DNA of 64,000 nt, taken from NCBI RefSeq assembly GCF_018310695.1, contig NZ_JAGXCY010000002.1, positions 124,001-188,000 of the forward strand, given 5' to 3'. The position numbers were made by a program, and so were the translations under genes. The notes under the pieces are model-generated. The model saw only the letters and a program-made list of their open reading frames with translations. It made no database searches and had not been told where the DNA came from. The first letter of the stretch is position 1; the number at the start of each line of letters is the position of its first letter. This document shows positions 18,773-26,865 of the stretch, piece by piece. Source of the DNA: Paenibacillus sp. Marseille-Q4541 (GTDB taxonomy: Bacteria; Bacillota; Bacilli; Paenibacillales; Paenibacillaceae).

Positions 18773-20011
18773 ATGAAAGATACGAGTCACGAACTTTCCA
18801 AACATGACATCGCTGCCTTCTTCAATGCCTATGATACTGCAATTCATCAAGATCCATATCCATTTTACACAAAAATGCTTCAGGATTTCCCGGCCTATTA
18901 TTTAGAAGAACGAGATACATGGATTGTCTCCAAACATGAATATGTACAATTCATTCTGAAAAGTCCGAAGCTGATTCGTGAACGAAGCAGTCTTGATGGG
19001 GAACCCGTAGTTGATGATCCTCCTAGATGGAGAAACATACAGGAATTAGTGCAAGACTGGATGCTGTTTCGCGATCCACCCACACACACGCGCCTTCGTA
19101 GTCACGTAGCTTACGCATTTACTCCGAAGACGCTGGAACAGAGCAAACCTCAAATCAGATCCATTGCCGAAAGTTTAGCAGCAGACATGCAAAAGGAAAC
19201 AAACCCTGAAATATTGCAGCAGTTTGCTTTCCCTCTTCCTGTCATGGTAATTGCTGATATGCTTGGTGTACCAAAAGAAGAACGGGATGTCTTTAAGAAA
19301 TGGTCCAATTCACTCGCTAGGCTTCTTGATGTGGCCATTTTATCTGAGGAACATTTGGACGAAGGTGACCTTGCTGCGTCAGAGATTCGTGCCTACTTCC
19401 GGCAACTAGTTAAAGAACGAAAGAAAAATCCTAAAGAAGATATCATCAGTGAGCTGATCCATGTTCAAAATCACGAACATCAGTTGTCAGAAGAAGAACT
19501 GATCAATAACTGTATCTTACTTCTGGTTGCAGGGCATGAGACCACCGTTAATCTCATTGGAAACGGAATGAAACTCTTTATAGAAAATCCTTCTTCCTAT
19601 AATCTGCTACACCAAAATCCTGAGTTGATTCCTTCTGCGGTAGAAGAAGTGCTCAGATATGAGGGCCCTGTTCAGTTCACTAATCGTGCTGCTGGAGAGG
19701 ATATCATACTCGGTGATACTTTAATAAAACGGGGCAAAGAAGTAATCGTTGGTCTAGGTGCAGCAAACCGAGACCCTGCTATATTCAACGATCCGAATCA
19801 TTTCGATATCACACGAAAAAAGAATCGTCATTTAGCTTTTGCAACCGGACCCCATTTCTGTATTGGTGCCCCGCTCGCAAGACTGGAAGCCATCACTGCT
19901 TTTCAAGTACTGTTGCAACACTTTCCAGCTCTAAGGCTTGCTGATCCTTCGCCTGTATGGCGTGATCAGATTTTGTTCCGCGGCCTTGAAGCACTTCATG
20001 TGAAATTCTAA
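18773..20011 (+). CDS. Cytochrome P450 (CYP107-like, soluble)
   Basis: Soluble heme monooxygenase of 412 residues. It has the I-helix oxygen-activation motif AGHETT (253-258), the K-helix ExxR (EEVLR, 291-295), FRDPPTHTRLR typical of bacterial class I P450s near residue 100, and the heme loop FATGPHFCIGAPLARLE with the ligand Cys at about 363. It resembles the CYP107/BioI/YjiB group, which hydroxylates fatty acids, steroids or polyketides using separate redox partners; no ferredoxin or reductase gene adjoins. RBS GGGAGG precedes the ATG. It is the last gene of the operon with the NlpC-like and DedA genes and is followed by a terminator. Confidence 0.9.
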   Translation: MKDTSHELSKHDIAAFFNAYDTAIHQDPYPFYTKMLQDFPAYYLEERDTWIVSKHEYVQFILKSPKLIRERSSLDGEPVVDDPPRWRNIQELVQDWMLFRDPPTHTRLRSHVAYAFTPKTLEQSKPQIRSIAESLAADMQKETNPEILQQFAFPLPVMVIADMLGVPKEERDVFKKWSNSLARLLDVAILSEEHLDEGDLAASEIRAYFRQLVKERKKNPKEDIISELIHVQNHEHQLSEEELINNCILLLVAGHETTVNLIGNGMKLFIENPSSYNLLHQNPELIPSAVEEVLRYEGPVQFTNRAAGEDIILGDTLIKRGKEVIVGLGAANRDPAIFNDPNHFDITRKKNRHLAFATGPHFCIGAPLARLEAITAFQVLLQHFPALRLADPSPVWRDQILFRGLEALHVKF

Positions 20012-20022
20012 TACGGTAAAAA

Positions 20023-20057
20023 GCTGAGTCCTCGTTATGAACAGGGACTCAGCTTTT
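20023..20057 (+). terminator. Terminator of the NlpC-like/DedA/P450 operon
   Basis: GCTGAGTCC (20023-20031) pairs with GGACTCAGC (20045-20053), followed by TTTTTATT. A run of A upstream makes it potentially bidirectional. The remaining bases up to 20280 show no gene. Confidence 0.88.
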
Positions 20058-20280
20058 TATTATGTGATCTTATCGACCGATACAATCTGAATATACAGAA
20101 CGTACATGATATGATTTTCAGCAATGGCCTGATGAAACTGTTTCGAATCAGACAAGCAAATGCGAATAAAATGATTCCTATAGAGCGCCTAAGCATGAAA
20201 CCACTCCCTCTCTATAGAAGGAACACCCACTCACCCACTACTACTAAAAGAAAAGTTACAAACATTTATGCTTTAAAAAA

Positions 20281-20874
20281 CTAATCATTCAATCCTTTTC
20301 CGGCCAGAATTTGCTGCATACTCTTTTCAACCCTTGACACCCTGGTCTTGGATTGTTTGGGACTCGAAAAATAAAGAAGGTATGCTCTTTGCCGTCCAGG
20401 TGTCAATGCTTCAAAAGCAGTTTTCAAGGCAGGTGTTTCATCAAATTTATTTTGAAGTTCCTCAGGAATCGTGTATTCATCATTCTTTTTCAGATTCACT
20501 TCCAAACCCGATTTTTCAATTTCAATGGCTTCATAAATATAGATTTTCAAGATGGCTTCCATTTCAACTATTTCTTGAACACTATGGAACCGAATCTGAC
20601 GCGCCGCTTGTACATTTTCTGTTTGTTGAATTAAAATCCCGTTAGGATCCTTTAACAAGGCACCTTTGTGAAACAGAAGCGCACAATAATCTTTGAATCC
20701 ATGTATTAAAACAACGTTTTTATTCTCTAACGTGTAACAAGGATGCATCCACTTAAATTCTTCGGTCAGCTCACAGTCAAGAACGATAGTTCTCAACTGC
20801 TCATATTCTGCCTTCCACTTTTTAGCTTTACTTAAAAATTCATCGACCTTAGGATTCATTTCATTATTTGTCAT
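20281..20874 (-). CDS. YdeI/OmpD-associated family protein (DUF1801-type)
   Basis: A 197-residue cytoplasmic protein homologous to Bacillus YdeI. It begins MNPKVDEFLSKAKKWKAEYEQLR, continues TEEFKWMHPCYTLENKNVVLIHGFKDYCALLFHKGALL (the DUF1801/YdhG fold), and ends with the C-terminal block of the YdeI/OmpD-associated family, TPGRQRAYLLYFSSPKQSKTR. The biochemical role is not established; some relatives have been linked to antimicrobial-peptide tolerance. It is a single-gene unit on the minus strand, with GGAAG upstream of the ATG. Length is normal for the family. Confidence 0.85.
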   Translation of the reverse strand: MTNNEMNPKVDEFLSKAKKWKAEYEQLRTIVLDCELTEEFKWMHPCYTLENKNVVLIHGFKDYCALLFHKGALLKDPNGILIQQTENVQAARQIRFHSVQEIVEMEAILKIYIYEAIEIEKSGLEVNLKKNDEYTIPEELQNKFDETPALKTAFEALTPGRQRAYLLYFSSPKQSKTRVSRVEKSMQQILAGKGLND

Positions 20875-21145
20875 TAAAGTACTTCCTTTTCATCATCAAA
20901 ATATTGTTTTAAAATAAGCCGTTTCCAAAATCCACTTAATCTGATGAGATCATCTCTATCTCGTATCTATCATCTTATAGGTTCAATTGTACTGTTTTTT
21001 TATGCATTGTACAGTTTACTTACTCAGATGCTAGTTAAACCGATATTTTACATAGATTTCAATCGTTTTACATTTATTGACCTTATGTCAATCCAGTTGT
21101 AAAATAAAGTAAATATTTATATTTATTTGTTGAGGAGAGGAAATA

Positions 21146-22021
21146 ATGAATGAACATTATCCTTATGACGAGCCTCTAGACTTAGACACATTAGTTAAAT
21201 TAATCAAAATAAACTACAGCATCGAAAACTGGGAGGAAGTTATCTCTTTATCGGACGAGCTAATAACTTTAGCAAAAGAAGTTCATAAAGAGCTCGTTGA
21301 AACGGATTCTACTTCTCACATATTTAGTCAACATATCATTTATTATTTTGGTTATAGCTATCTAATGACGAGTCTTTCCAATCAAAAACTAGGTGACTAT
21401 ATCAAAACTAGAGAGTACATATCATTTTACGCTAATCTTGACTGGCTTAATGATTCAACTGAAACAGGGAAGCTAATTATACAAGACTTTAAGTTTTTTG
21501 CTTCCGCAAATAATCTCCAAACGGATGTACTAGACGGTAAACAAGAAAGATTCCCTCAATATGTTCAATTCTTAGACAAAAACCCTGAACAAGTACTTCA
21601 AGGTTTAATAAATATCCTTCGTTCTGCAAATCAGTTCAATTACAATGTCGATTCAGAAATCGCGCAGCTTACGAAACACATAGAAGGATATACTTACTAT
21701 AGAGAAAAAATTAGGACAGCACATTACTTGTCTTATCATTACCAACTCGCTTTATACAGACATAAAAGACAGGAACATTCAATTGCTATCGATATTACTC
21801 TGCATATTCTTCATACTGCCGATAAATTAGGTAATGATAAATATTTCAAAAAGGCCATCTCTCTTTTTGAAATTATTAGAAAATTTAGTAGTGTTTCTCA
21901 GTTAAAGACATGTTATGATATATTAAACAATATCATTATGAGAGGGGATTTATCAGATGAAAAAGACCATTCTTTCCGCAACGATCCTGTTGGCGCTGTT
22001 AGTAGGAATAACTTTTTCTAG
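21146..22021 (+). CDS. Rap/RRNPP-like TPR receptor lacking a DNA-binding domain
   Basis: A 291-residue, all-helical protein made of TPR-like helix pairs (IENWEEVISLSDELITLAKE, HIIYYFGYSYLMTSLSNQKLGDY, YLSYHYQLALYRHKRQEHSIAIDI, LKTCYDILNNIIMRG). It has no N-terminal helix-turn-helix and is shorter than Bacillus Rap proteins (~380 residues). GAGGAGAGG lies just ahead of the ATG. Its last 65 bases overlap, in the +1 frame, the start of a 43-codon gene for a secreted propeptide with its own RBS, the arrangement seen in rap-phr pairs. This suggests a receptor whose activity is set by an imported signalling peptide. The target is unknown; it could be a response regulator, as for Rap. The N-terminus may be truncated relative to DNA-binding relatives. 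Confidence 0.72.
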   Translation: MNEHYPYDEPLDLDTLVKLIKINYSIENWEEVISLSDELITLAKEVHKELVETDSTSHIFSQHIIYYFGYSYLMTSLSNQKLGDYIKTREYISFYANLDWLNDSTETGKLIIQDFKFFASANNLQTDVLDGKQERFPQYVQFLDKNPEQVLQGLINILRSANQFNYNVDSEIAQLTKHIEGYTYYREKIRTAHYLSYHYQLALYRHKRQEHSIAIDITLHILHTADKLGNDKYFKKAISLFEIIRKFSSVSQLKTCYDILNNIIMRGDLSDEKDHSFRNDPVGAVSRNNFF

Positions 22022-22088
22022 TTTAGGGCCAACTCAGATGCAGCTAGGTGATCATGGTTCTGAGTACTCAGGTCGTGGTAAAAACTAA
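21957..22088 (+). CDS. Phr-like secreted signalling propeptide (43 residues)
   Basis: A small gene overlapping the 3' end of the TPR receptor gene. AGAGGGGA (21941-21948) precedes the ATG with 8-base spacing. The product starts MKKTILSATILLALLVG, a classic export signal, then a short polar tail ending GDHGSEYSGRGKN. Overlap with a TPR receptor, size, signal segment and hydrophilic C-terminus all match Phr/NprX/PapR-type pro-pheromones; the active peptide would be cut from the C-terminal residues, but the cut site cannot be fixed from sequence. A strong hairpin terminator follows 17 bp after the stop, closing the two-gene cassette. Confidence 0.75.
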   Translation: MKKTILSATILLALLVGITFSSLGPTQMQLGDHGSEYSGRGKN

Positions 22089-22101
22089 TTTATACATAAA
22101 A

Positions 22102-22148
22102 AAACTATTCACGCAGTCTAAATTTTAGCTGTCGTGAATAGTTTTTTT
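22102..22148 (+). terminator. Terminator of the receptor-propeptide cassette
   Basis: AAACTATTCACG (22102-22113) pairs with CGTGAATAGTTT (22133-22144), followed by further T residues. Confidence 0.88.
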
Positions 22149-22173
22149 GATACTTACTCGTCTAGGGAAACTA

Positions 22174-22635
22174 TTAAGACACGGGGTCCATCAGAAACTC
22201 TTTGGCGCACTGCTCCAACCAATAACAAAAGGATCGATTCTGTCCTATATAAAATGATGATAAATCATATCGATTCTTATTTGCTTCATAGGTGACTAAC
22301 AAACGATATCCCATGCGTTCCATAGCATATCTTACAAACTTCTCAGTATTCGGGCCTTCAAAAAGAGTCACATAAGCATAAAGAGAGTGATCCTCGGGTT
22401 CGTCGAGTATACTGACTCCGGCACAAGAAAATTCTGTCTTGAATTGTAGCTTCTTGAGTTCCATCAGAGCTGGATATATTTTGGCATCCACTTCGACTCC
22501 CTCAAACAACAGCAGTTCTTTCTTCCAGGTTTCAGGCTTAGGGCGCTCGATCCAGGCAGCAAGTTCCAACTTGCGTCTTCTCCACCGATCTCTAGATTGA
22601 TTGCTCCACAGCTGTTCCACTTCCTGTTCCAACAC
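22174..22635 (-). CDS. Uncharacterised protein under a Zur box
   Basis: A 153-residue soluble protein that I cannot assign to a family. The GTG at 22635 is preceded by GGGGAGGG. The sequence is rich in aromatic and charged residues, with no membrane segment and no paired-cysteine zinc motif; conspicuous stretches are FKTEFSCAGVSILDEPEDHSLYAYVTLFEGP and RSFCYWLEQCAKEF. A perfect 9-1-9 palindrome matching the Bacillus Zur operator lies 77 bp upstream, so expression is probably induced when zinc is scarce. It is next to the zinc-independent L33 gene and a COG0523 GTPase. A role in zinc economy is inferred from regulation only. Confidence 0.7.
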   Translation of the reverse strand: MLEQEVEQLWSNQSRDRWRRRKLELAAWIERPKPETWKKELLLFEGVEVDAKIYPALMELKKLQFKTEFSCAGVSILDEPEDHSLYAYVTLFEGPNTEKFVRYAMERMGYRLLVTYEANKNRYDLSSFYIGQNRSFCYWLEQCAKEFLMDPVS

Positions 22636-22711
22636 TCCAAACCCTCCCCTTACGTTCTAAAAACTATCTCTGTTCATTCTACTACAACTTGTAACAAGTG
22701 CACATCACTAA

Positions 22712-22730
22712 AATCGTAATTATTACGATT
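22712..22730. promoter_or_regulatory. Zur operator (perfect palindrome)
   Basis: AATCGTAATTATTACGATT is a perfect 9-1-9 inverted repeat identical in form to the Bacillus Zur box (TCGTAATnATTACGA core). It stands upstream of the uncharacterised gene starting at 22635 and downstream of rpmG. Confidence 0.9.
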
Positions 22731-22785
22731 AATAACATTCAAAATTTTTTCTTTCCTTGTCTTCCCTATAGCTTAAGCACTTTGT

Positions 22786-22935
22786 TTACCTAGTTTCCTT
22801 GTGGAGGGTGTATCTTTTTAATCTCGGACTATATTTCATAAGCTCTATACGCTCAGGGTTTGTTCTCTTGTTTTTGGTCGTCGTGTAGTTTCGATCGCCC
22901 GTTTCCGTACAAGCTAGTGTAACAATAACACGCAT
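22786..22935 (-). CDS. rpmG: Ribosomal protein L33, zinc-independent (C-minus) paralogue
   Basis: A 49-residue 50S subunit protein: [21 protein letters not shown], then [20 protein letters not shown] and a HKETR end. The usual L33 has two CxxC zinc knuckles; here the first is CTET and the second is YSPRLKR, so three of four zinc ligands are missing. This is the C-minus form made under zinc limitation to replace the zinc-containing copy. A second ATG directly upstream (22938) could also start it; GAGGT precedes both. It follows the COG0523 GTPase gene by 27 bp and is probably co-transcribed from the Zur-controlled promoter at 24187-24205. Confidence 0.93.
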   Translation of the reverse strand: MRVIVTLACTETGDRNYTTTKNKRTNPERIELMKYSPRLKRYTLHKETR

Positions 22936-22962
22936 CATTCACACCTCGTTCTCTTATTTTAC

Positions 22963-24162
22963 TTACATACCTATTTCTGTACTCCATGGTAAAGGGTTAA
23001 CAAATTCGGACCAATCCATTATCATCTCTTGTTCAGACAAGAGGCATTGATCCAGCCCCTTTATCAGTTCTGTCTCATTCATATCCATTCCAATCATGAC
23101 AATTTCGCTCCCTCGATCGCCCCATACGTTATCCCATTTGTTCACAATCTCAGGTTCATCCAGTAAAATCATTTCCTGATCTTCCTTGGATAAAGCCGCA
23201 ACCCAGAATCCAGCGGGTCCAAATTCTATAGAAGGTCCTGCTTGACTTATACTCGCAGCATAATCCTCTTTTGTCGCAATCCATGCAAGTCCTTTGGCCC
23301 GCACAACTTCATGTGGCCAGTTACTCAAGTAATCGGCAAGACGTTCTGGGTGGAAAGGTCTTCTTCTCCTATATACAAACGAGCTGATTCCGTACTCATC
23401 TGTCTCTGGCGTATGATGTTCTTTCTGTAATTCCTGTATCCATCCTGGTGCCATGCTGGCACGTTCAAAATCAAACAATCCTGTATTGAGAATCGCTTTA
23501 GAATCAACTTGACCCTTCACAGTCCGTATCAGTTTAGCCCCAGGTTGAAGTTTTCGAAGAACGGCTTCCAGTTGAGATAACTCTGCTTCATCGACCAAAT
23601 CACATTTATTTAATAATAAAACATCACACATTTCAATCTGGTCTATCAATAAGTCGACCACATCTCTTACATCTTCAGGTCCAGTTCCCTGCTGCCGATC
23701 AAGTAAACTTTCTCCCGATGCATAATCATGCCAAAAACGATTTGCATCAACTACAGTAACCATGCAGTCCAGTTTTGCCAGTTGAGTTAGATCCACTTTT
23801 AAAGAGTCATCAGCATAGGTAAATGTTTGTGCCACCGGAGTAGGTTCCGAAATCCCTGAAGATTCTATTAATATATAGTCAAAACGATGGTGTTTCGTGA
23901 GACGCTCCACCTCTTCTATTAAATCTTCTCGTAAGGTACAGCAAATACATCCGTTTGAAAGTTCCACCAGTTGCTCCTCCGTCCGAGATAAGTTCCCTTC
24001 TCCTTTAATGAGGGTAGCATCAATATTCACCTCACTCATGTCGTTTACGATGACCGCTACTTTCAAACCTTCACGATTATGTAGTACATGGTTTAGCACT
24101 GTCGTTTTTCCTGAACCCAGGTATCCACTTAACACGGTTACGGGTGTTCTTTGTTTTGACAT
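22963..24162 (-). CDS. COG0523/CobW-family GTPase, putative zinc metallochaperone (YciC/ZagA-like)
   Basis: Cytoplasmic G3E GTPase of 399 residues. Walker A GYLGSGKT is at 13-20, the metal-binding CICC motif ([10 protein letters not shown]) at 72-75, [17 protein letters not shown] follows, and the base-specificity motif NKCD lies near residue 190. The C-terminal CobW_C domain runs from about 265 ([15 protein letters not shown]). Members under Zur control (YciC/ZagA in Bacillus) help keep zinc-dependent proteins supplied when zinc is low. A near-perfect Zur box lies 25 bp upstream of the ATG, and a zinc-free L33 gene follows directly. Both support this assignment over cobalt or nitrile-hydratase chaperones of the same family. 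Confidence 0.92.
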   Translation of the reverse strand: MSKQRTPVTVLSGYLGSGKTTVLNHVLHNREGLKVAVIVNDMSEVNIDATLIKGEGNLSRTEEQLVELSNGCICCTLREDLIEEVERLTKHHRFDYILIESSGISEPTPVAQTFTYADDSLKVDLTQLAKLDCMVTVVDANRFWHDYASGESLLDRQQGTGPEDVRDVVDLLIDQIEMCDVLLLNKCDLVDEAELSQLEAVLRKLQPGAKLIRTVKGQVDSKAILNTGLFDFERASMAPGWIQELQKEHHTPETDEYGISSFVYRRRRPFHPERLADYLSNWPHEVVRAKGLAWIATKEDYAASISQAGPSIEFGPAGFWVAALSKEDQEMILLDEPEIVNKWDNVWGDRGSEIVMIGMDMNETELIKGLDQCLLSEQEMIMDWSEFVNPLPWSTEIGM

Positions 24163-24186
24163 TCGTATACCTCCTTGTCATTTATT

Positions 24187-24205
24187 AATAGTAATTATTA
24201 CGATT
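24187..24205. promoter_or_regulatory. Zur operator upstream of the COG0523 GTPase gene
   Basis: AATAGTAATTATTACGATT matches the 9-1-9 Zur palindrome with one mismatch in the left arm. It is 25 bp upstream of the GTPase ATG and would control the GTPase-rpmG operon. Confidence 0.88.
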
Positions 24206-24311
24206 AACAACAAAAATATACTTTCTTGTCGCTTTAATGTCAACTTCGTTTTTCTTGTTCCTTCAAAATTTGATACAATCAGATTCATAATTACGTTGAA
24301 GGAGAATAATC

Positions 24312-25013
24312 ATGTTCAAAATATTCATCGTCGAGGACGACAAGTCTCTTGTCTCCTTGCTCAAAGAACGTTTACATAAATTCGGTTTTGAAACCTTTGC
24401 TGTACAGCGATTCGATACCGTCATCGAAGATTTTGAAGCTTATCAGCCCCATCTTGTCCTGCTTGATGTGAACCTCCCTAGTTATGATGGCTATTATTGG
24501 TGCAGACAGATTCGAAATCTTTCAACCTGCCCGATTGTATTTATATCCGCTAGAGAGAGCAAAATGGATCAAGTGATGGCACTTGAAAACGGAGCGGACG
24601 ACTATCTAACCAAACCTTTTGACTATGATATTGTTATTGCTAAAGTAAACAGTCACCTACGCAGGGCATTTGGCTCTTACGCGTCTAAAGATCATGATCG
24701 TTCCGTAACGGTGGCAGGACTAACACTTGATGTAGAACGACTTGCTTTGTTCTATGAGGATCAGAGACTCGACCTCAGTCATACCGAGGCAAAAATCATG
24801 GATGAATTCATGAAAAAACCAGGTCAGGTTATTTCTCGTGATCGTCTTCTAGAAAAAATTTGGGATGAACATACCTTTGTTGATGATAATACACTGAATG
24901 TCTATATTACTCGGGTTCGTAAGAAGCTAACGTCGCTCGGTCTTTCTGGCGCACTTGAAACCATTCGAGGTTCAGGTTATAGGCTACATCCTGAACTGGA
25001 AGATCAGCCATGA
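24312..25013 (+). CDS. bceR: BceR-type response regulator
   Basis: OmpR-family response regulator of 233 residues. The receiver domain has the acidic pair (ED at 8-9), the phospho-accepting Asp52 in LLDVNLP, and a conserved Lys in TKPFDYD. The C-terminal winged helix (VISRDRLLEKIWDEHTFVDDNTLNVYITRVRKKL) is intact. The gene overlaps the kinase start by 4 bases and belongs to a bceRSAB cluster, so it should sense peptide antibiotics through the transporter. A sequence matching the BceR binding consensus lies ahead of bceA. RBS GAAGGAG precedes the ATG. Confidence 0.92.
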   Translation: MFKIFIVEDDKSLVSLLKERLHKFGFETFAVQRFDTVIEDFEAYQPHLVLLDVNLPSYDGYYWCRQIRNLSTCPIVFISARESKMDQVMALENGADDYLTKPFDYDIVIAKVNSHLRRAFGSYASKDHDRSVTVAGLTLDVERLALFYEDQRLDLSHTEAKIMDEFMKKPGQVISRDRLLEKIWDEHTFVDDNTLNVYITRVRKKLTSLGLSGALETIRGSGYRLHPELEDQP

Positions 25014-25993
25014 AAAAAGGACTTCTGCTGTTTTTGAGGGAGCAAATGCCGCTATTGTTTATTTATGTACTTCAGCTTGCACTCATCTCCTTCGTCTACT
25101 GGCTTGGAGGAATGAGAGACTCTTCCCTCACGCTGTATACCATCTTACTTAGTGGCATTCTTTTTGTTGCCTATTCGCTATATCGTTACTATACTCATCG
25201 CCATTTCTACGAACGGCTCGCTAGACCTAAAGCTGCTAATGATGAATTGACGTATAGGACCGAACATGCACCACTAGCAGAAAGTTTGCATGAGCTTCTG
25301 CTGCAGCTAGATCGAAATTACAAAACACGTCTTTTGAGCGTGAATGAACAATTGGATCAGCATATACACTTTATCAACCAATGGGTTCACCAGATGAAAA
25401 CACCTCTCTCGGTCATGCATTTGATCAACCAGGAAAGAGATGATGAATCATCCCTTGGCATGGGGGATGAACTCGACCGAATGCGGAAAGGACTGGATAT
25501 GGTGCTATATACAGCAAGACTGGATTCGTTTGAACACGACTTGCATATTGAGACTTTATCCCTCTTTTCAACAGTAAGAGCCATTACATCTGATCAAAAG
25601 AGACTTTTTATTCGTAATCATGTATTTCCTGTCATCCAGATTCATCAAGATATCAAGGTCGTATCCGACGAGAAATGGCTCAAGTTCATGATTACTCAAC
25701 TGCTCACCAATAGTGTTAAATATAGTCATCGCACAAATGCAAAAATATACTTTGAAAGTTATACACGAGACAATCGGACTGTACTTGAAGTTAAAGACGA
25801 AGGAATTGGAATTCCTAAACAAGACCTGGGAAGGGTGTTCAATCCTTTTTTCACAGGAGAAAATGGACGAACAGTCCAGGAATCCACAGGGATGGGACTG
25901 TACCTAGTTAAGGAAGTTTGTGAAAAGCTCGGTCACCAGATAGAGATTGACTCTGTCCAAGGAAAAGGCACCAGCGTACGTCTTATTTTCTAG
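25010..25993 (+). CDS. bceS: BceS-type intramembrane-sensing histidine kinase
   Basis: Sensor kinase of 327 residues with two closely spaced membrane segments (about 12-32 and 40-59) and almost no extracellular loop, the hallmark of BceS-like kinases that are switched on by their partner transporter. The phospho-accepting His127 sits in WVHQMKTPLSVMHL, followed by a HATPase_c domain (NSVKYSH, DEGIGIPKQDLGRVFNPFFTGENG, STGMGLYLVKEVCEKLG). Its ATG overlaps the bceR stop. Partner transporter genes bceAB begin 101 bp downstream. Confidence 0.92.
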   Translation: MKKGLLLFLREQMPLLFIYVLQLALISFVYWLGGMRDSSLTLYTILLSGILFVAYSLYRYYTHRHFYERLARPKAANDELTYRTEHAPLAESLHELLLQLDRNYKTRLLSVNEQLDQHIHFINQWVHQMKTPLSVMHLINQERDDESSLGMGDELDRMRKGLDMVLYTARLDSFEHDLHIETLSLFSTVRAITSDQKRLFIRNHVFPVIQIHQDIKVVSDEKWLKFMITQLLTNSVKYSHRTNAKIYFESYTRDNRTVLEVKDEGIGIPKQDLGRVFNPFFTGENGRTVQESTGMGLYLVKEVCEKLGHQIEIDSVQGKGTSVRLIF

Positions 25994-25995
25994 CC

Positions 25996-26009
25996 TTACA
26001 AATCTGTAA
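25996..26009 (+). promoter_or_regulatory. BceR binding site in the bceA promoter region
   Basis: TTACA-AATC-TGTAA fits the known BceR-family operator TnACA-N4-TGTAA exactly. Half-site-like CTGTAAG recurs about 10 bp later. A -10 hexamer TATAAT lies at 26055-26060. It stands between bceS and bceA, as in Bacillus, so the transporter and the genes after it should be induced by antibiotic. Confidence 0.82.
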
Positions 26010-26094
26010 GTTAACTGTAAGTTTGCATGCTGGTAAGTTCATTAGGTAAATCATTATAATAAAACAAGGAAAGAGAAGGGAGGTCACGCTAAAA

Positions 26095-26865
26095 GTGCCA
26101 CTTCTTGAAGTGAAAAACGTATCTAAAATCTATGAAGGTACGAATGAAAACAAAGTACTGGACAACATTCGTTTCCAGGTAAAGAGCGGTGATTTCGTTG
26201 GAATCATGGGTCCTTCCGGAAGTGGAAAAACGACCCTGCTGAACGCGATCGCTACGATAGATCCCCCATCATCTGGAGACATAAAGATTCGTGGTAACAA
26301 CCCTTATCATATGAATGCTGAAGAAATGGCGCTTTTCCGCAGACGTGAACTTGGCTTTGTCTTTCAGGACTTTAATCTGCTTGATTCGCTTACGGTTGAG
26401 GAGAATGTTGTTCTGCCTTTAACACTTGATAACATCCCTCTTCCTACCATGAATACTCGTTTGGAAGAAATCATTAAAACTCTTGGGATTGAGTCTATCC
26501 GTAACCGTATGATTCATGAAATTTCAGGAGGACAGAAACAGCGAACAGCTATTGCTAGAGCGATGATACACCATCCTTCTATCGTTCTTGCGGATGAGCC
26601 AACCGGGAATCTCGACTCCAAGTCTTCGAAGGATGTAATGATGATGCTGCAGCAAATGAATGAGCAAGAGCAAGCTACCATTCTCATGGTTACCCACGAT
26701 GTAATGGCTGCAAGTTATTGTCAGCGTGTCATCTTTATCAAAGACGGAAAGCTATACAATGAAATATACCGAGGAGACAACAGACAAGCTTTTTTTCAGA
26801 AAATTGTGGATATGTTAGCTTTGCTCGGCGGAGACCGCTATGACCTTACGACAGCTCGCATTTAA
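26095..26865 (+). CDS. bceA: BceA-type antibiotic-resistance ABC ATPase
   Basis: ATP-binding subunit (256 residues) of a Bce-type transporter that shields lipid II cycle intermediates from peptide antibiotics and signals to BceS. Walker A GPSGSGKT (39-46), signature ISGGQKQR, Walker B IVLADEPTGNLDS and VTHDVMAAS are intact. GTG start after GGGAGG. The 3' end overlaps bceB by 26 bp, indicating translational coupling. The C-terminal ~30 residues (GDNRQAFFQKIVDML) match the usual BceA tail. Confidence 0.92.
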   Translation: MPLLEVKNVSKIYEGTNENKVLDNIRFQVKSGDFVGIMGPSGSGKTTLLNAIATIDPPSSGDIKIRGNNPYHMNAEEMALFRRRELGFVFQDFNLLDSLTVEENVVLPLTLDNIPLPTMNTRLEEIIKTLGIESIRNRMIHEISGGQKQRTAIARAMIHHPSIVLADEPTGNLDSKSSKDVMMMLQQMNEQEQATILMVTHDVMAASYCQRVIFIKDGKLYNEIYRGDNRQAFFQKIVDMLALLGGDRYDLTTARI

